This document shows positions 48,472 through 59,737 of a stretch of DNA of 64,000 bases, in pieces (the stretch's first letter is position 1; each line of letters begins with the position of its first letter). The notes beneath the pieces were generated by a model. It was not told where the DNA came from. It was given only the letters and a program-made list of their open reading frames with translations, and ran no database searches. The position numbers and the translations under genes are program-made. Source of the stretch: Rugalucina vietnamica (lineage: Eukaryota > Mollusca > Bivalvia > Lucinida > Lucinidae); assembly GCA_964017185.1 (NCBI GenBank), contig OZ024869.1:66434315-66498314 (forward strand), in the 5' to 3' direction.

Positions 48472-48936
48472 ATAGTACACATGGCTTTCATGGGGTTACA
48501 GGATGTTTAACGCACAAACCAGTTCCTCCCGGGACTGTTTTGCGTAAAAAAATATCTCGGGACATTTACTCCCGAAGAGTGCCACATGTTTTAAAAAAAT
48601 TGATTTTAATGTTTTTTTTTCATTGAAATTATTTATTTTTTTATGTCATTTCAACGAACTAAGACATCCAAATAGGATAAACAAGTCGCTTAAGGACTTC
48701 TAAAACTATAATTGGTGAACCTACCCATAAAATTGATTTTGAGCGAATCGTCTCACCTTTTTTAAGAAACAGCCCCATTCGATTTTTTGCGCAAATAGTC
48801 CTGGAGGAAACGTCACAAGGAGCAACTGTTTTTAGGAGCCCTTTCATAGTACTCAGAAAGTGACTGCATGTATGTCCAATTTTGATATGTGACAATGTCA
48901 TTGTTTTGTTATTTTGTGTTTCTAGTGAACATAATA

Positions 48937-49215
48937 CATCAGGAAAACAAGTCCGTGTTATGTTTACCCCCTTGAACCCCACTTTTATATAGCAAAACTG
49001 GGGTTTGCAGGGGTATACCTATTTTTCTTATTTTTACTCCAAAACATAGATTGTGGGTACTCGTTAGAACCGCCTCGCCGAGGCGGTTCTTACGTGTACC
49101 CACAATCTATGTTTTGAGCAAAAATAATAAAAATATCAAAGATTTTCTACTGAAATTTTTCAATTTTTACAACTTAAAAAATCTCTGTATATTGCATAGG
49201 CGTGTTTTCGTAATG
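48937..49215 (+). mobile_element. Family B hairpin MITE, best-preserved example
   Basis: Begins CATCAGGAAAACAAGTCCGT and ends GGCGTGTTTTCGTAATG. The inner palindrome has arms near 60 bp: CTTATTTTTACTCCAAAACA and GATTGTGGGTACTCGTTAG pair with the complement after CCGCCTCGCCGAGGCGG. Outer inverted repeats are imperfect. Confidence 0.85.
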
Positions 49216-49929
49216 CATGTATTACTGATGCGTGTATTCATTTATTTTCAGAGGGGAGAGAGCTTATATCATCAACAGCAAATCGAGCAGGTAGTGAACC
49301 ACAACACAAAACTTATATTTTAAGTCAATTAGAGTGGATGACTGCATGTACAATAAACTGTTCACCCTAACTTAAATGATAAATAATGGACTTTAATACA
49401 ATCTCTGTTTTGAAGTGGACATGAGTTATAGTAATACTGTGAAGAAATCAAGATTTAGTTGATATTACAAAGCAAAAATCATTAAAGTTTAGTTTTAAAG
49501 CCCTGCTATAAAAAGGCTGGGCTATACTGGATTCAGTGTGACAGTGCCATTGACAAGATCTATTCTGGGGTTTGAACTGTGCATCATTTTTTAGCAACCT
49601 GTGTCCTTTCCCATAGGCGTTTTATTGAAGAGAGGATTTAGTCTGATTCTCTGACAATTGTTGTTAAATACTCGTATGTGTATGTATGTTTCTTCTGCAT
49701 GAAGGATCTTGCTGTCTGTGACATTAGACCATGGTTAGAAGCTGTTAACAAAGATGTGCATGTGCACGAAACATGTTTCAGTGATATATAGTAAGAATAC
49801 CAAACCGATTATCCAGAACTGAGAACAGCCAACGCGGATAAAATCAGTAAAAGACTCAAAGACTGTAGTATGCAATTACGTGCCTTAGAACAACTTTACA
49901 AAAAAAAATTGTGGTCTGTGGAAAGTTGT
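49216..49929. other. Non-coding intron sequence, no feature recognised
   Basis: No repeat family or exon was identified. Confidence 0.4.
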
Positions 49930-49936
49930 CTCCACA

Positions 49937-51133
49937 ATGGCAAGCCGTTTTACTATTTATTCAAACAAACAGATATCTTATATTGTATATATATATTTAA
50001 TAAATAAGATATCTACTTTATTTTATTAGATATCTATTATAAAGAAAATATCTTATACAGCAAATAAGATATCTGTTTTGTTATATTAGATATCTAAATT
50101 GTCATTTAAGATATCTTATATAGTATATAAGATATCTTTTTAACTAAACAAGATATCTTATTTGTTAATGTAGATATCTAAATTAACAAATAAGATATCT
50201 TGATTGATATATTAGATATCTTGTTTAACAAATTAGATATCTAATATGATAAATTAGATATCTATAATGTTTTTTTCTAAATAAGATATCTTAATTAACA
50301 TATAAGATATCTAAAAAGTATATTAGATATCTATTTTATCATATAAGATATCTTATTTTAAGATATCTTATTTGTCAAATAAGATATCTTCTTCAACATA
50401 TAAGATATCTTAATTGCATTCACAAATAAGATATCTACTATGCTAAAGTACACAAAAAAGATATCTTATATCCTATATTAGATATCTTATTTAGGTTTAA
50501 CAAATCAGATATCTTATTTAGTATATAAGATATCTTATTTGTTTTACCCAATCACAATTGGTTTCTGATACTTATATAAGATATCTACTATACCAATACA
50601 GATATCTTATTTATAGCCTTAATCAAGATATCTTATTTGATAATTTAGATATCTAATATACTAAATAAGATATCATATATATTAAATAAGATATCTATTA
50701 TACCTAAACAAGATATCTTATTTACCACTTTAGATATCTTATTTGCTATATAAAATATCTAGTTTAGCAATGAAGATATATTTCTTATTTACGAAAGTAG
50801 ATATCTTAATTAATCTTGTAAAGAAGATATCTTTTTTAGGTACAGTAGATATCTTATTTAGTATATTAGATATCTAAATTATCAAATAAGATATCTTATA
50901 TGCTATATAGGATATCTTAATTGTGGGATCAAATAAGATATCTTATTTAGCATATTAGGTATCTTCTTTACTATATAAGATATCTAATTTAGGATATAAG
51001 ATATCTTTTTGATAAAGAAGGTATCTTTATTGCTTAATAAGATATCTTATATCCTAATTAAGATATCTTATTTACTATTCAAGATAATGAAGATATCTAA
51101 TAAGCATAATAAATAGTAAAACGGCTTGCCATA
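49937..51133. mobile_element. Inverted-repeat element filled with GATATC palindromes
   Basis: Exact terminal inverted repeats of about 22 bp, TGGCAAGCCGTTTTACTATT and its complement, bound a 1.2-kb AT-rich interior. The interior holds about 45 GATATC hexamers, usually as AAGATATCTTA or TAGATATCTA, about 24 bp apart on average, with variable AT spacers such as TTTGTTAATG. CTCCACA occurs at 49930-49936 and 51134-51140, a probable 7-bp target duplication. No open frame is present. Confidence 0.8.
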
Positions 51134-51140
51134 CTCCACA

Positions 51141-51623
51141 CAGGTATTTATCATGGCATCGACATTGTTTGTTTTTCATTCACAATTCTCTCTGAATATA
51201 AACCAGTGTGATATAGATTATAATACTTGCAATATGGATATGTTTATCAAGGTTGACTTTCTTTCATGACCCATTAATGGACAAACATGACAATGCAGGT
51301 CACATGAAGTTTTCATGCTTAAATTCGAAAAACAAAAAACAACAACAAAAAAAACAAACATTGCATGTGTTTTGTACAAACATGTACATGTATTATATAT
51401 GTAAATAGTGCATTTATGTTCTTTCCTAGTGTGCATTAACAGAAATAAATACATGAAATTTCATGACATATTTGTTGGTTTTAAAATTATGACTTCGAGA
51501 TCAGTAGGTGAGTCGGGGTGCAAGAAAACCTGTCGCCAGGGATTCAAAGTATGTTCCTGAAATTGAGCTATACAGGCATGATTGCTGCAGCCGAGGTTTA
51601 GCACATTACAGTCATGTATTTAG
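51141..51623. other. Non-coding intron sequence; family A-like remnant near 51508
   Basis: GAGTCGGGGTGCAAGAAAACC near 51510 resembles the left end of family A but no full unit follows. No exon was recognised. Confidence 0.4.
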
Positions 51624-51893
51624 TGAGGGCAGTGGCGTAGTGTTGAATCACAAAGTTCTGGGTTCAAACCCCACTGGGACTTGGTTGCGTCCTTGAGCAA
51701 GACACATCTGAATCTGAATGGTTTACTGGTGACACGCCAAATTGACAATACTTCACCGGGGGTGCGCCAGGAGGGAAATTAGTCCATGGCTCTCATGATT
51801 TTCACCCTGGTTGATACCCAGAAAACCGTCGCACCATCCGGACATAGCTGAAAAATTGATGACCAAGAAGGAATGTTAGACCTTAAATCAAAC
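51624..51893 (+). mobile_element. tRNA-derived SINE, diverged
   Basis: GGCAGTGGCGTAGTGTTG and GGGTTCAAACCCCACTGG serve as A- and B-box-like words, followed by TGCGTCCTTGAGCAAGACAC shared with the 45209 SINE. The 3' part has GACATAGCTGAAAAATTGAT. Confidence 0.7.
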
Positions 51894-52009
51894 ACCAGAA
51901 TTTTTAGAGCTAAAATGGCGTAGTCAGCAGCTGTCAGATTTTTAAGAAAGACTAAGAAACAACACTTTACAAAATGTACAACCCACATTTGAACTGTGCA
52001 ACCTTTTGG

Positions 52010-52222
52010 TTTGATTTAGGTATGGATGTGACGTCCCAGTCAACAATATTTCTGTCATGTCCCCAGCTTGGGACACTCCTTTGTGTGTATTAACCAGTAC
52101 TTTCCAGAGTCAATGTCCCGTGCTCATCGTGCAGTGATATAAGCCAGCCACCAGTGGGGATCCACTCCCTACATCCCTAACCAGAGTCTGATGCACTAAC
52201 CACCAGGCCAACATGCTCCTTT
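52010..52222 (-). mobile_element. tRNA-derived SINE, reverse orientation
   Basis: The plus strand reads ACGTCCCAGTCAACAATATT, the complement of the SINE 3' end, and ends with a head-like stretch GATGCACTAACCACCAGGCC. This implies a minus-strand SINE. Confidence 0.65.
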
Positions 52223-52261
52223 GAATGCATATTTGTATGCTAGTATACGCGCCAGGTCCCA

Positions 52262-52800
52262 TTTTTAGCTCACCTGAGCCGTTATGTCCACAAGGTGAGC
52301 TTATAGTATACCCATGCTCCATCGACCGTCGTCGTTGTAGTCATTGTTGTCCACAATGTTCAGTGAAACATCTTCTCCTCTAAAACCACTGGGCCAATCA
52401 AAGCCAAACTTTATATGGAGCATCCTCAGGAAGGGGGAACAAAAGTTATTTCCGCCATGGCTATAAGTAGCAAAACGTTTAAAAACCTTCTTTTCCAGAA
52501 CCATAATGACCTATGATTTTGAAACTTGGCATGAAGCATCAGGCAATGGAGCTCTACAAAGTTTGTATAAATCAATCCATGGCCCTCTGATGACCTTGAC
52601 CTAATTAACTGCAAGGTCAACATAGGTCGCCCATGCATTTGAATGGGGAAAATTGTTGAAATGTGATTTGAAGGGCAAAACTTGCAGGACATGGGCAAAT
52701 GGATGGAATATTTATGTTTACAAAAACATTTTGGCCCCAGGGGGTTGTCTGCCCCTGCACCGGGGCTATATACATGTATATGACTAAAAATTCAAACATC
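52262..52800 (+). mobile_element. AGCTCACCTGAG-type interspersed repeat, shorter copy
   Basis: Begins TTTTTAGCTCACCTGAGCCG followed by CACAAGGTGAGCTTATAGT. It shares CTTCTCCTCTAAAACCACTG, GACCTTGACCTAATTAACTG and GTCGCCCATGCATTTGAATG with the copy at 23326-24456. The 3' section of the long copy is missing. Confidence 0.75.
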
Positions 52801-53320
52801 ATGTCCGGATTGAACTGACATTTCGTAGGTTCTTAACTCTTTTTTGCTCACCATTAAAAGAAATCAAGAGGGGAGGGGTTCATCACCCGACCCTCACATA
52901 TTTCTTAACCATTCTTAAGTTTTGCATTCAGTCTTATTCTTCAATCATGATCTTGTTCAGAAATACTGCATTAATTATTAAATTAAAGGATGACTGCTCT
53001 TTTGAATTTTTTAATTTTCTTTTTATGTGACTACATCGCTCTCAGAGTTAGTATACTGATTATACATTTTATTTGCCTAAACTGAGTGTGTAGTCATAGT
53101 CGGAACCGGATCATTAATGTCTGTATCTATTTGGTAATTGACCAAAACGCCCGAATCAGTACTGGAAAGCAGTCCGGTGAATGAAGGAATTTTAACACGG
53201 AGCCGTTTCCGTAATAAAACCTTAGCAAATCAAGCCATATTTCTTTTTAGTATTTCTACCACTTTTATCACACCGCCCAATTATTACATGTGGCTACATG
53301 TTATAGCTTTTCTTGTTATA
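52801..53320. other. Non-coding intron sequence, no feature recognised
   Basis: No repeat family or exon was identified. Confidence 0.4.
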
Positions 53321-53550
53321 ATTCAGTTTTACGTCCCTTTCAAGATTATTTCAGCTCATATGAGACAGGCCAATCAGTAGGTGGGCGAAAACGGGAGAAC
53401 CCTGAGAAAAACCACCTGGCACACCTGCAAGCAGAACTGGGCTTGTCTCACGTGGCCATTGCGGGGCTCAAACCCAAACCAGACACAGCGGTGAGATGTT
53501 CCAGTGATTAAGAAACAGCGCTCTTAACCGCTCGGCCACGGGGCCGCTCC
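53321..53550 (-). mobile_element. tRNA-derived SINE with well-preserved head
   Basis: The minus strand starts GGAGCGGCCCCGTGGCCGAG followed by CGGTTAAGAGCGCTG, a Leu/Ser-tRNA-like A box, and has GGTTTGAGCCCCGC as B-box-like sequence. The body continues to the ACGTAAAACTGAAT end shared with the fragment at 12396. It lacks a complete cloverleaf, so it is a SINE rather than a tRNA gene. Confidence 0.75.
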
Positions 53551-54016
53551 ATTGATACATGTACATGCAGGAGGCCTTGGTGGCACATGGTTTAAGCCAC
53601 TCACCTTGTTCGATCCCAGACTTCACCAGACTTTCAGATGTGACTTTAGATAGAGGTCTTTGTATGACTTTAGCTGTTGATGTAAACCATGAAATCAAAC
53701 AACCAAACATATCTGGGTGTAAAGGAATCTGATAATGTTCATTATGATTATCTCGTTTCCATTTCTGTCAGATGAGTGATTCAAATAACATTGAAAGACC
53801 AATACCCTTTTGTAAACCACAAGCATATTCATTATTCTTCCTGTTCAAAAGTCAACAAAATATATGACAGATAATATATAAGATATCTTTTGATATGTAC
53901 ATGATATGTCTTAGTTGGAAGAATCACCACCCAAAAAATTAAAATTGTAAGGATAGCATTTAAGTTGAAATGCTTGGAATGTAAAGTTGAATAAGAGAGG
54001 TAAAGTAAGGACATAT
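53551..54016. other. Non-coding intron sequence, no feature recognised
   Basis: No repeat family or exon was identified. Confidence 0.4.
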
Positions 54017-54254
54017 GAGCCGTGACACGAGAAAACCGGTCTTCAGGGGTTGTCGACCAGGTCTGACACAATCTGGCCTGTACAGTCACAGAAGCAGGTT
54101 AGAAGCTTGAAATTTTAGATTTAAGAAGAAGAGAAATTGTACTATCCGTGTAGTGTAAACAAAGGCGCTGATCAGCTCACAGTTACTGCGAAGCTGATCT
54201 GTGCCCTTTTTTTTTTCGCATAGGCAAAAATCCAGTTTTCTCATGACATGGCTT
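54017..54254. mobile_element. Family A MITE
   Basis: GAGCCGTGACACGAGAAAAC start and CATGACATGGCTT end, with ATAT on both sides (54013-54016 and 54255-54258). Centre GCTCACAGTTACTGCGAAGC is degraded. CCGGTCTTC subgroup. Confidence 0.85.
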
Positions 54255-54689
54255 ATATGGCTTATTGAAGTATATTGAAAAGAATTTGGAAATGTATCAA
54301 GTCCATAAAAAATGAGATAATTTCATTTTCCTTTATCCACTGTCATCAGATAAATTGAATTACTTAGCATATTTCATGTAAAATTTGCTAGCTATTCAAG
54401 TTACATGCAACTTGTAGCTGATGATCAAACATGTTTGTTAGCAAATTATGACATGTTGACAGTCTTAAATCTCACTTGATGCGTCTATTCAGTTTGTTAA
54501 AAAGTATAAAAAGGCCTGCAACACAAAATCTCTGAGTGATGTCCAGAATCCACCCACACACTACATAAACAACAGTGTTGAATAAGTTCAAGTAAGGCTA
54601 CCCCCACACACACTTATGACTGGGCACAGTAGCTGACAGCCAGTAGTGGAACAGATTCATATTGAAGTGGACTCGAGAAAAAAAAAAAT

Positions 54690-54914
54690 GAGCCACCTCG
54701 TGGGAAAACCAACAATGTGGTTTCCGACCAGGTTCGACACAAACCGACCTGTACATAGTCACAGAAAAGAGCTAGAAGCTTGAAAATTTTGGATTTAAGT
54801 ACAAGAGGAACTGTACTATCCGAGTAGCGAAAACAAAGGCGCTGATCAGCTTCGCAGTTACTTGCGCCTTTGTTTTCGCATAGGCAAAAATCCGGTTTTC
54901 TCATGAGGTGGCTC
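54690..54914. mobile_element. Family A MITE
   Basis: GAGCCACCTCGTGGGAAAAC start and ATGAGGTGGCTC end. The central palindrome has lost about 14 bp (GCTTCGCAGTTACTTGCGCC). Preceded by a poly-A tract of 11. Confidence 0.85.
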
Positions 54915-55870
54915 ATATTGAAGTGGACTTGAAAAAAAAAAAAAAAAAAAATTGTCCAACAGTTTTCTTTCCTTAAGATTTTGGTCTATGAAAATATTTC
55001 TACACCAGTATTCATCGAGTTCCCAGTGATTGAAGAAAAGTAGTAATTGGAAAATATATTGAAAGAAATGTGTGTTAAATGCGGGTAATCTATCTCTGGG
55101 GATTTGGTTGTAAGAACAGTGTGGTTAGGGCATTTTACTGTCCTGACTTCACCCGTCGGTCGACCTGGGGATACAAAGCATCAGCTCAAACTCAAAACAA
55201 ACTTTGGTGCAACCTTTGTAAATGATATGAACCTGTCTGTTCTCTGTGTGTCTGCCAGTGCCGTGTAAATTGTTTAGTCTGCCGATAAAAAGTTGAATTG
55301 TTAAGGTGCAGACAAATTATATTTGTCCATGTGATGTGCTTACAACGCACTTCATATATGGAAAATGTGAAATGCAAACACTAACACTCTGAAGTATTTA
55401 TTTAACTTACACAGGCTTATTTAAATCAAAATTATGAAGTTTGCACATTGCGTAATAAAATTGCTATGATTAGCCTAGAGTGACAATGGCAAACTTTCTA
55501 AATTAAATTTGAAAATGTTTATATTAGACAAAGTCTGTAAGGTGCATGCATGCTGATTACCGACAAATATATTTCACTGTGTAGGACAGGATATAATAGG
55601 TCTTTTCTGTCCGTTCATTCGTCCCTATGTCTTATCTGTAAAAGGCAGGAAGGTGAAACCTTCCATGGTAATTGTCCTTGACGTACCCTTCAAGCATGCT
55701 CCTCAGGCCAGCTATATTTTATTTGTCGAAAAGTCTGAAATAGAGGGGGCACAGTGACAAATTTTCATGAATGCCGCTAATCTGTAACAGCTTTCATGTA
55801 GAATCTGTAACACACATTTTAGGATGGTAAAGAATCTGTGTCTGTCCAAAAGCGAGCACCTAAGATATAG
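54915..55870. other. Non-coding intron sequence, no feature recognised
   Basis: A poly-A tract lies at about 54932-54950. No repeat family or exon was identified. Confidence 0.4.
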
Positions 55871-56116
55871 CATCAGGAAAACATGTCCGTGAAATGTATA
55901 CCCCCTCATACCCCATTTTTATATAGTAAAACTGGGGTATGCAGGGGTATACCTTTTTTTCTTATTTTTGCTCCAAAACATAGAATGTGGGTACTCGTTA
56001 GAACCGCCTCGGTTTTGAGCAAAAATAAGAAAAATATCAAAAAATTTCTGCTGAAAATTTTCAATTTTTACAACTTAAAAAATCTCTGTATATTACATGG
56101 GCATGTTTTCGTAATG
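55871..56116 (+). mobile_element. Family B MITE, hairpin arm deleted
   Basis: CATCAGGAAAACATGTCCGT start and GGGCATGTTTTCGTAATG end. The left palindrome arm ends at AGAACCGCCTCGG and the right arm is lost except for TTTTGAGCAAAAATAAG. Confidence 0.8.
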
Positions 56117-56492
56117 GTATGCCCTCATGCATTGTCATTTAAAATTGCTCTGTAACAGATGACTCGTATTGCTCCGTAACAGATGACTCCTCTTAGACAG
56201 CACTCAAGGTGTGGTAATGCCATCATATCAAGAAGTTAACATCATTGGAGGGTGTGCTGAATAAATAAGCAGTGGATCTTTAAAAAGATCAGAATAGAAT
56301 GGCGCATGTCTGTCACTCTTCTTTAGTTTAAATATCCTATATTTGTCCTTAATGAGTTGACACCTGTTACAATGAGATGAGTTAAAATGCTGTCATGCTT
56401 ATTGATATTTAGGAGTGGCAATAATTATATGAATATGAGTAAAAAAAACACAAAAACAACAAAATATGCATGAAGAAGATATCTCGCAAATG

Positions 56493-56713
56493 TGCCGTGC
56501 CATGAGAAAACCAACAATGTGGTTTCCGAACAGGTCCAACACAAACGGAGCTGTACAAGCACAGAAAATGGCTAGAAGCTGGAAATTTTAAATTTAGAAA
56601 GTATCTAGGAATTGTACTATCAGTGTAGGCGCTGATCAGCTTCGCAGTTACTGTGAAGCTGATCTGTGCCTTTGTTTTTGCATATGCAGATTTTTTGTTT
56701 TCTCAAATGGCTC
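56493..56713. mobile_element. Family A MITE, diverged
   Basis: Start TGCCGTGCCATGAGAAAACC, centre GCTTCGCAGTTACTGTGAAGC, end CTCAAATGGCTC. Several deletions occur in the shoulders. Confidence 0.75.
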
Positions 56714-56799
56714 AAATGTTCAATTTGGACACTAAAGCAGGAGTGTTCAGGCAATGTATGAAATAGCCAGTAATCTTCTGCCTACAGACATAGTTTTGG

Positions 56800-57300
56800 C
56801 AGGCCTGGCACCTTGACCCGATGCCCTTGAACTATTTTTGTTGATCCATTGACAATATTCACTTTGAAATTGTGTTTCTCTGATTCTTGATAGCTTTCAG
56901 ATTGAAACCTTGCTTAGTAAATATCCTTAACATACCATTCAAGCACACCCATTTATCTGGTGCCCTTGACCAACATTTCATGGTCCAACAATTTTGTCTT
57001 TTTTTTCAACTAAAGTGTATTTCTCTAAAGCAGTGATAGTGTTGAGGTTGAAACCTTGCAACTTAATTACCCTTTAACATACCATTTAAGTATGCAACTA
57101 TTTCTGATACCCTTGACCTATATTTCATGGTCCATCGATTTTGTCTTTTTTCATGTCAAGTTAATAACTAAGTGTATTTCCTTACAGCAGTGATGGCTGC
57201 AAGCATAAAACCTGGCATAGGAATAGTCCTTGACCTACACTTCAAACATGCCCCTTCATTGGTTGACCTTGACATATATTCATTACATTAGTTATTTTTC
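56800..57300. repeat. Degenerate tandem repeat, unit about 155 bp
   Basis: Three to four imperfect units share AGATTGAAACCTTGC / GGTTGAAACCTTGC, TAACATACCATTCAAGCA and CCTTGACCTATATTTCATGG. A related single unit is visible near 55650. Non-coding. Confidence 0.65.
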
Positions 57301-58621
57301 CCACTGCAAATTGTGTCAAATGCAATTATTGATCACCATGACATCCTTGTTTGTCAGTCCTTTAATTTTTTTGGTGGCAATCCACGATCTTACTGACTAA
57401 CCTTGATGGAAACAATTATCAACAATGGAAGATTGTTTTGTGGTTTTTGTTTCTGATGAAGATGTATTGAGACTGAGACATCAACAAAAGTTTCATGACT
57501 CTTTTGGTTAATTTCGTCACTGTTTATGCCTTGTCTTGTTAAGAAATAACATTTATGTTTCAGTTCAAAGAGGAACAAGTGCAATCAATGTTATTTCCAT
57601 AACTTTTTCTTAGGGGTTGCAATATGATCAAGTTGAGTGGTCCAGTGGTCACAAGCTAGAGCCCCTGCTTCTCCAGTCGAAGGATGAGACTTTGAACAGA
57701 GGTCATGCACTATTGTGATGTTTTGGGTGAATTATCATGGTCCACAAGGTTGGCCGCTGACAGATCTTGAAACTAGGCAGAGAAATATATAAGATATAAA
57801 TGAGGACCCAGGGGTTGACTTCAAGATGGGTTTTGCACTGCATCTATATTTATAATGGAGAAAAAATTGCAGAGACTGTCCCAAACATGGTAACACCAAT
57901 GAATATGAAAAATTTCATGAAGCGGAAAAAAGGTAAAGAAAAAGATACCACCTATAAAAGCAGTTACATTGTGCCCCATGAAAACTTTATTAGTTTGGAA
58001 ACAAAATGTTGTTTTTGTCTATTAGCACTTGTTAATTAATGTTTGACTCATCTAGGACCTCAGGGGAAAGTTCTGAGAAATTATGTCTTATTCGAAGAAA
58101 TGTGCAAAACTACTTGCTATATATTGGATTCATGCTGTAGTCTTGAAATTTTGGCTTTAGAAATAGTCTACCCGTAAAAAACAAACATGTTGATCATGAT
58201 CCGTCGCCCTTATTTGATTTTTTGGGGGGGCAAATGCAAGATATAAGTTTTCTATACTTTCCTAACATTGAAGAACTGACTCATATATCCTTGACCTGTA
58301 TGTATACATGTAATTAATTAGTCATTTATTGGTTTTGATAATTGATGACTTTTTTTCTAAAAATTGGTTTAACTATTTTAATATGCAAATATTGTTATTT
58401 ACGGGCAAAAAGTTCAACATGAATTACTAATAATGCATACAGAAAGATAGAAAGAAATTTCTGTATAGAACTTAACTACAATTTATCGTAACCAAAACCC
58501 AAAAAGGTGGTCATTCAGTTACCTAAACTAAACTAAATATGTTGAGACAGATGAACAGGGTGGAAACATACCAAAAAACATAAGAGAGCAACAAAAGAAA
58601 ATTTCTATACTTTGTTTTCAG
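57301..58621. other. Non-coding intron sequence, no feature recognised
   Basis: No exon was supported. The phrase TGGTCCAGTGGTCACAAGC near 57640 looks like a tRNA-derived SINE head without a recognisable body. Confidence 0.4.
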
Positions 58622-59604
58622 ACGACCCGGGCCCCCGCCATCTCATGTTATGACGTATTGTGTCAGAGCTGAAGCTCCAACAATTTGCCTTTGTGCAATA
58701 TGATGTCATTATCTACATGACCTTGAGACTTGTAAACGTCTCATCGGATGATGAGATTCACCCAGATTTTTTTTTTTTGATTTTCAGACGACCCCCACCA
58801 TCTCATGTTATGACATATCGAGAGCTGAAGCTCCAACAATTTGCCTCTGTGCAATATGATGGAATTATCTACATGACCTTGAGACTTGTAAATGTCTCAT
58901 CGGATGATCAGATTCAGCCAGAATTGAGCCGCATCGTGAGAAAACCGGATTTTTGCCTAGGCGAAAACAAAGGCGCAGATCAGCTTTGCGGTTACACCGC
59001 GAAGCTGATCAGCGCCTTTGTTTTCGCTACACGGATAGTACAATTCCTCTTCTACTTAAATCCGAAATTTCAAGCTTCTAGCTCTTTTCTGAGCTTGTAC
59101 AGGCCGGTTTGTGTCGGACCTGTTCGGAAACCCCAAAGACCGGTTTTCTCGCGTCGCGGCTCAATTATTTCTTGTTTTCAGACGACTCCACCATCACATG
59201 TTATGACATATCGAGAGCTTAAGTTTCAACAATTCGCCTCTATACTGTTACAGTATCTAGACGCCACAAGATTTCCTTGTAAACGTCTCATCAGATTCAG
59301 CCAGAATTATTTCTTTATTTTCAGACGACCCCACCATCTCATGTTATGACATATTAAGAGTTAAAGTTCCAACAATTTGCCTCTATACAGTATCTACATG
59401 ACGCCACAAGATTTCCTTGTAAACGTCTCATCAGATTCAGCCAGAATTATTTCTTTATTTTCAGATGACCCCACCATCTCATGTTACGACATATCGAGAG
59501 TTAAAGTTCCAACAGTTTGCCTCTATACAGTATCTACATGACGCCACAAGATTTCCTTGTAAACGTCTCATCAGATTCAGCCAGAATTATTTCTTTATTT
59601 TCAG
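58622..59604 (+). pseudogene. Five decayed copies of MICU-like exon 2, with acceptors
   Basis: Copies begin right after a TTTTCAG acceptor at 58622, 58788, 59182, 59325 and 59465. The functional exon at 59605 is the sixth. Each starts with A(C/T)GACCCC-type sequence and reads toward SHVMTYRELK and QQFASVQYD. The first two keep GGTATTATC-like length but run into ACCTTGAGACTTGTAAACGTC. The third differs within the same region. The fourth and fifth lack 11 bp (TGATGGCATTA), a frameshift. All five replace the true exon end with CTTGTAAACGTCTCATC and a new ATTATTTCTTTATTTTCAG acceptor. The last spacings are 143, 140 and 140 bp. A family A MITE sits in the second copy. Use as alternative exons is possible but unproven. 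Confidence 0.8.
58926..59162. mobile_element. Family A MITE inside an exon-2 copy
   Basis: GAGCCGCATCGTGAGAAAAC start and CTCGCGTCGCGGCTC end, with AATT on both sides (58922-58925 and 59163-59166). It interrupts the CCAGAATTATTTC phrase that is intact in the later copies. It keeps a nearly perfect centre and reads without stop in one frame, so a 229-codon open frame crosses it. Confidence 0.9.
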
Positions 59605-59737
59605 ACGACCCCACCATCTCATGTTACGACATATCGAGAGTTAAAGTTCCAACAATTCGCCTCTGTACAGTATGATGGCATTATCTACATGACGCCACAA
59701 GATTTCCTTGAGTCTGTCACAGAGGACTCGCCTAGAC
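59605..59737 (+). CDS. MICU3: MICU3-like mitochondrial calcium-uptake regulator, exon 2
   Basis: Encodes 44 residues plus one base: TTPPSHVTTYRELKFQQ, FASVQYDGIIYMTPQDF and LESVTEDSPR. The F-A-S-V/I-x-x-x-G-x-x-F/Y-M-T-P-x-D-F pattern is the conserved N-terminal block of MICU proteins, which precedes the first EF hand. Acceptor TTTATTTTCAG, phase 0, follows on from exon 1. The donor AGAC|GTAAGT is phase 1. Nothing resembling the next MICU exon was found up to 64000, so the gene continues past the window. This is the only one of six related copies that keeps both the full reading frame and a canonical donor. Confidence 0.8.

Noticed and set aside
49960..51110. CRISPR-like regular repeat array (GATATC words with spacers)
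   Set aside because: The repeated word is only about 10 bp, spacing varies, spacers are low-complexity AT, and the genome is animal.
53468..53550. Leu- or Ser-type tRNA gene on the minus strand
   Set aside because: The head is tRNA-like only in its first half; the following body is the SINE family also seen at 12396.
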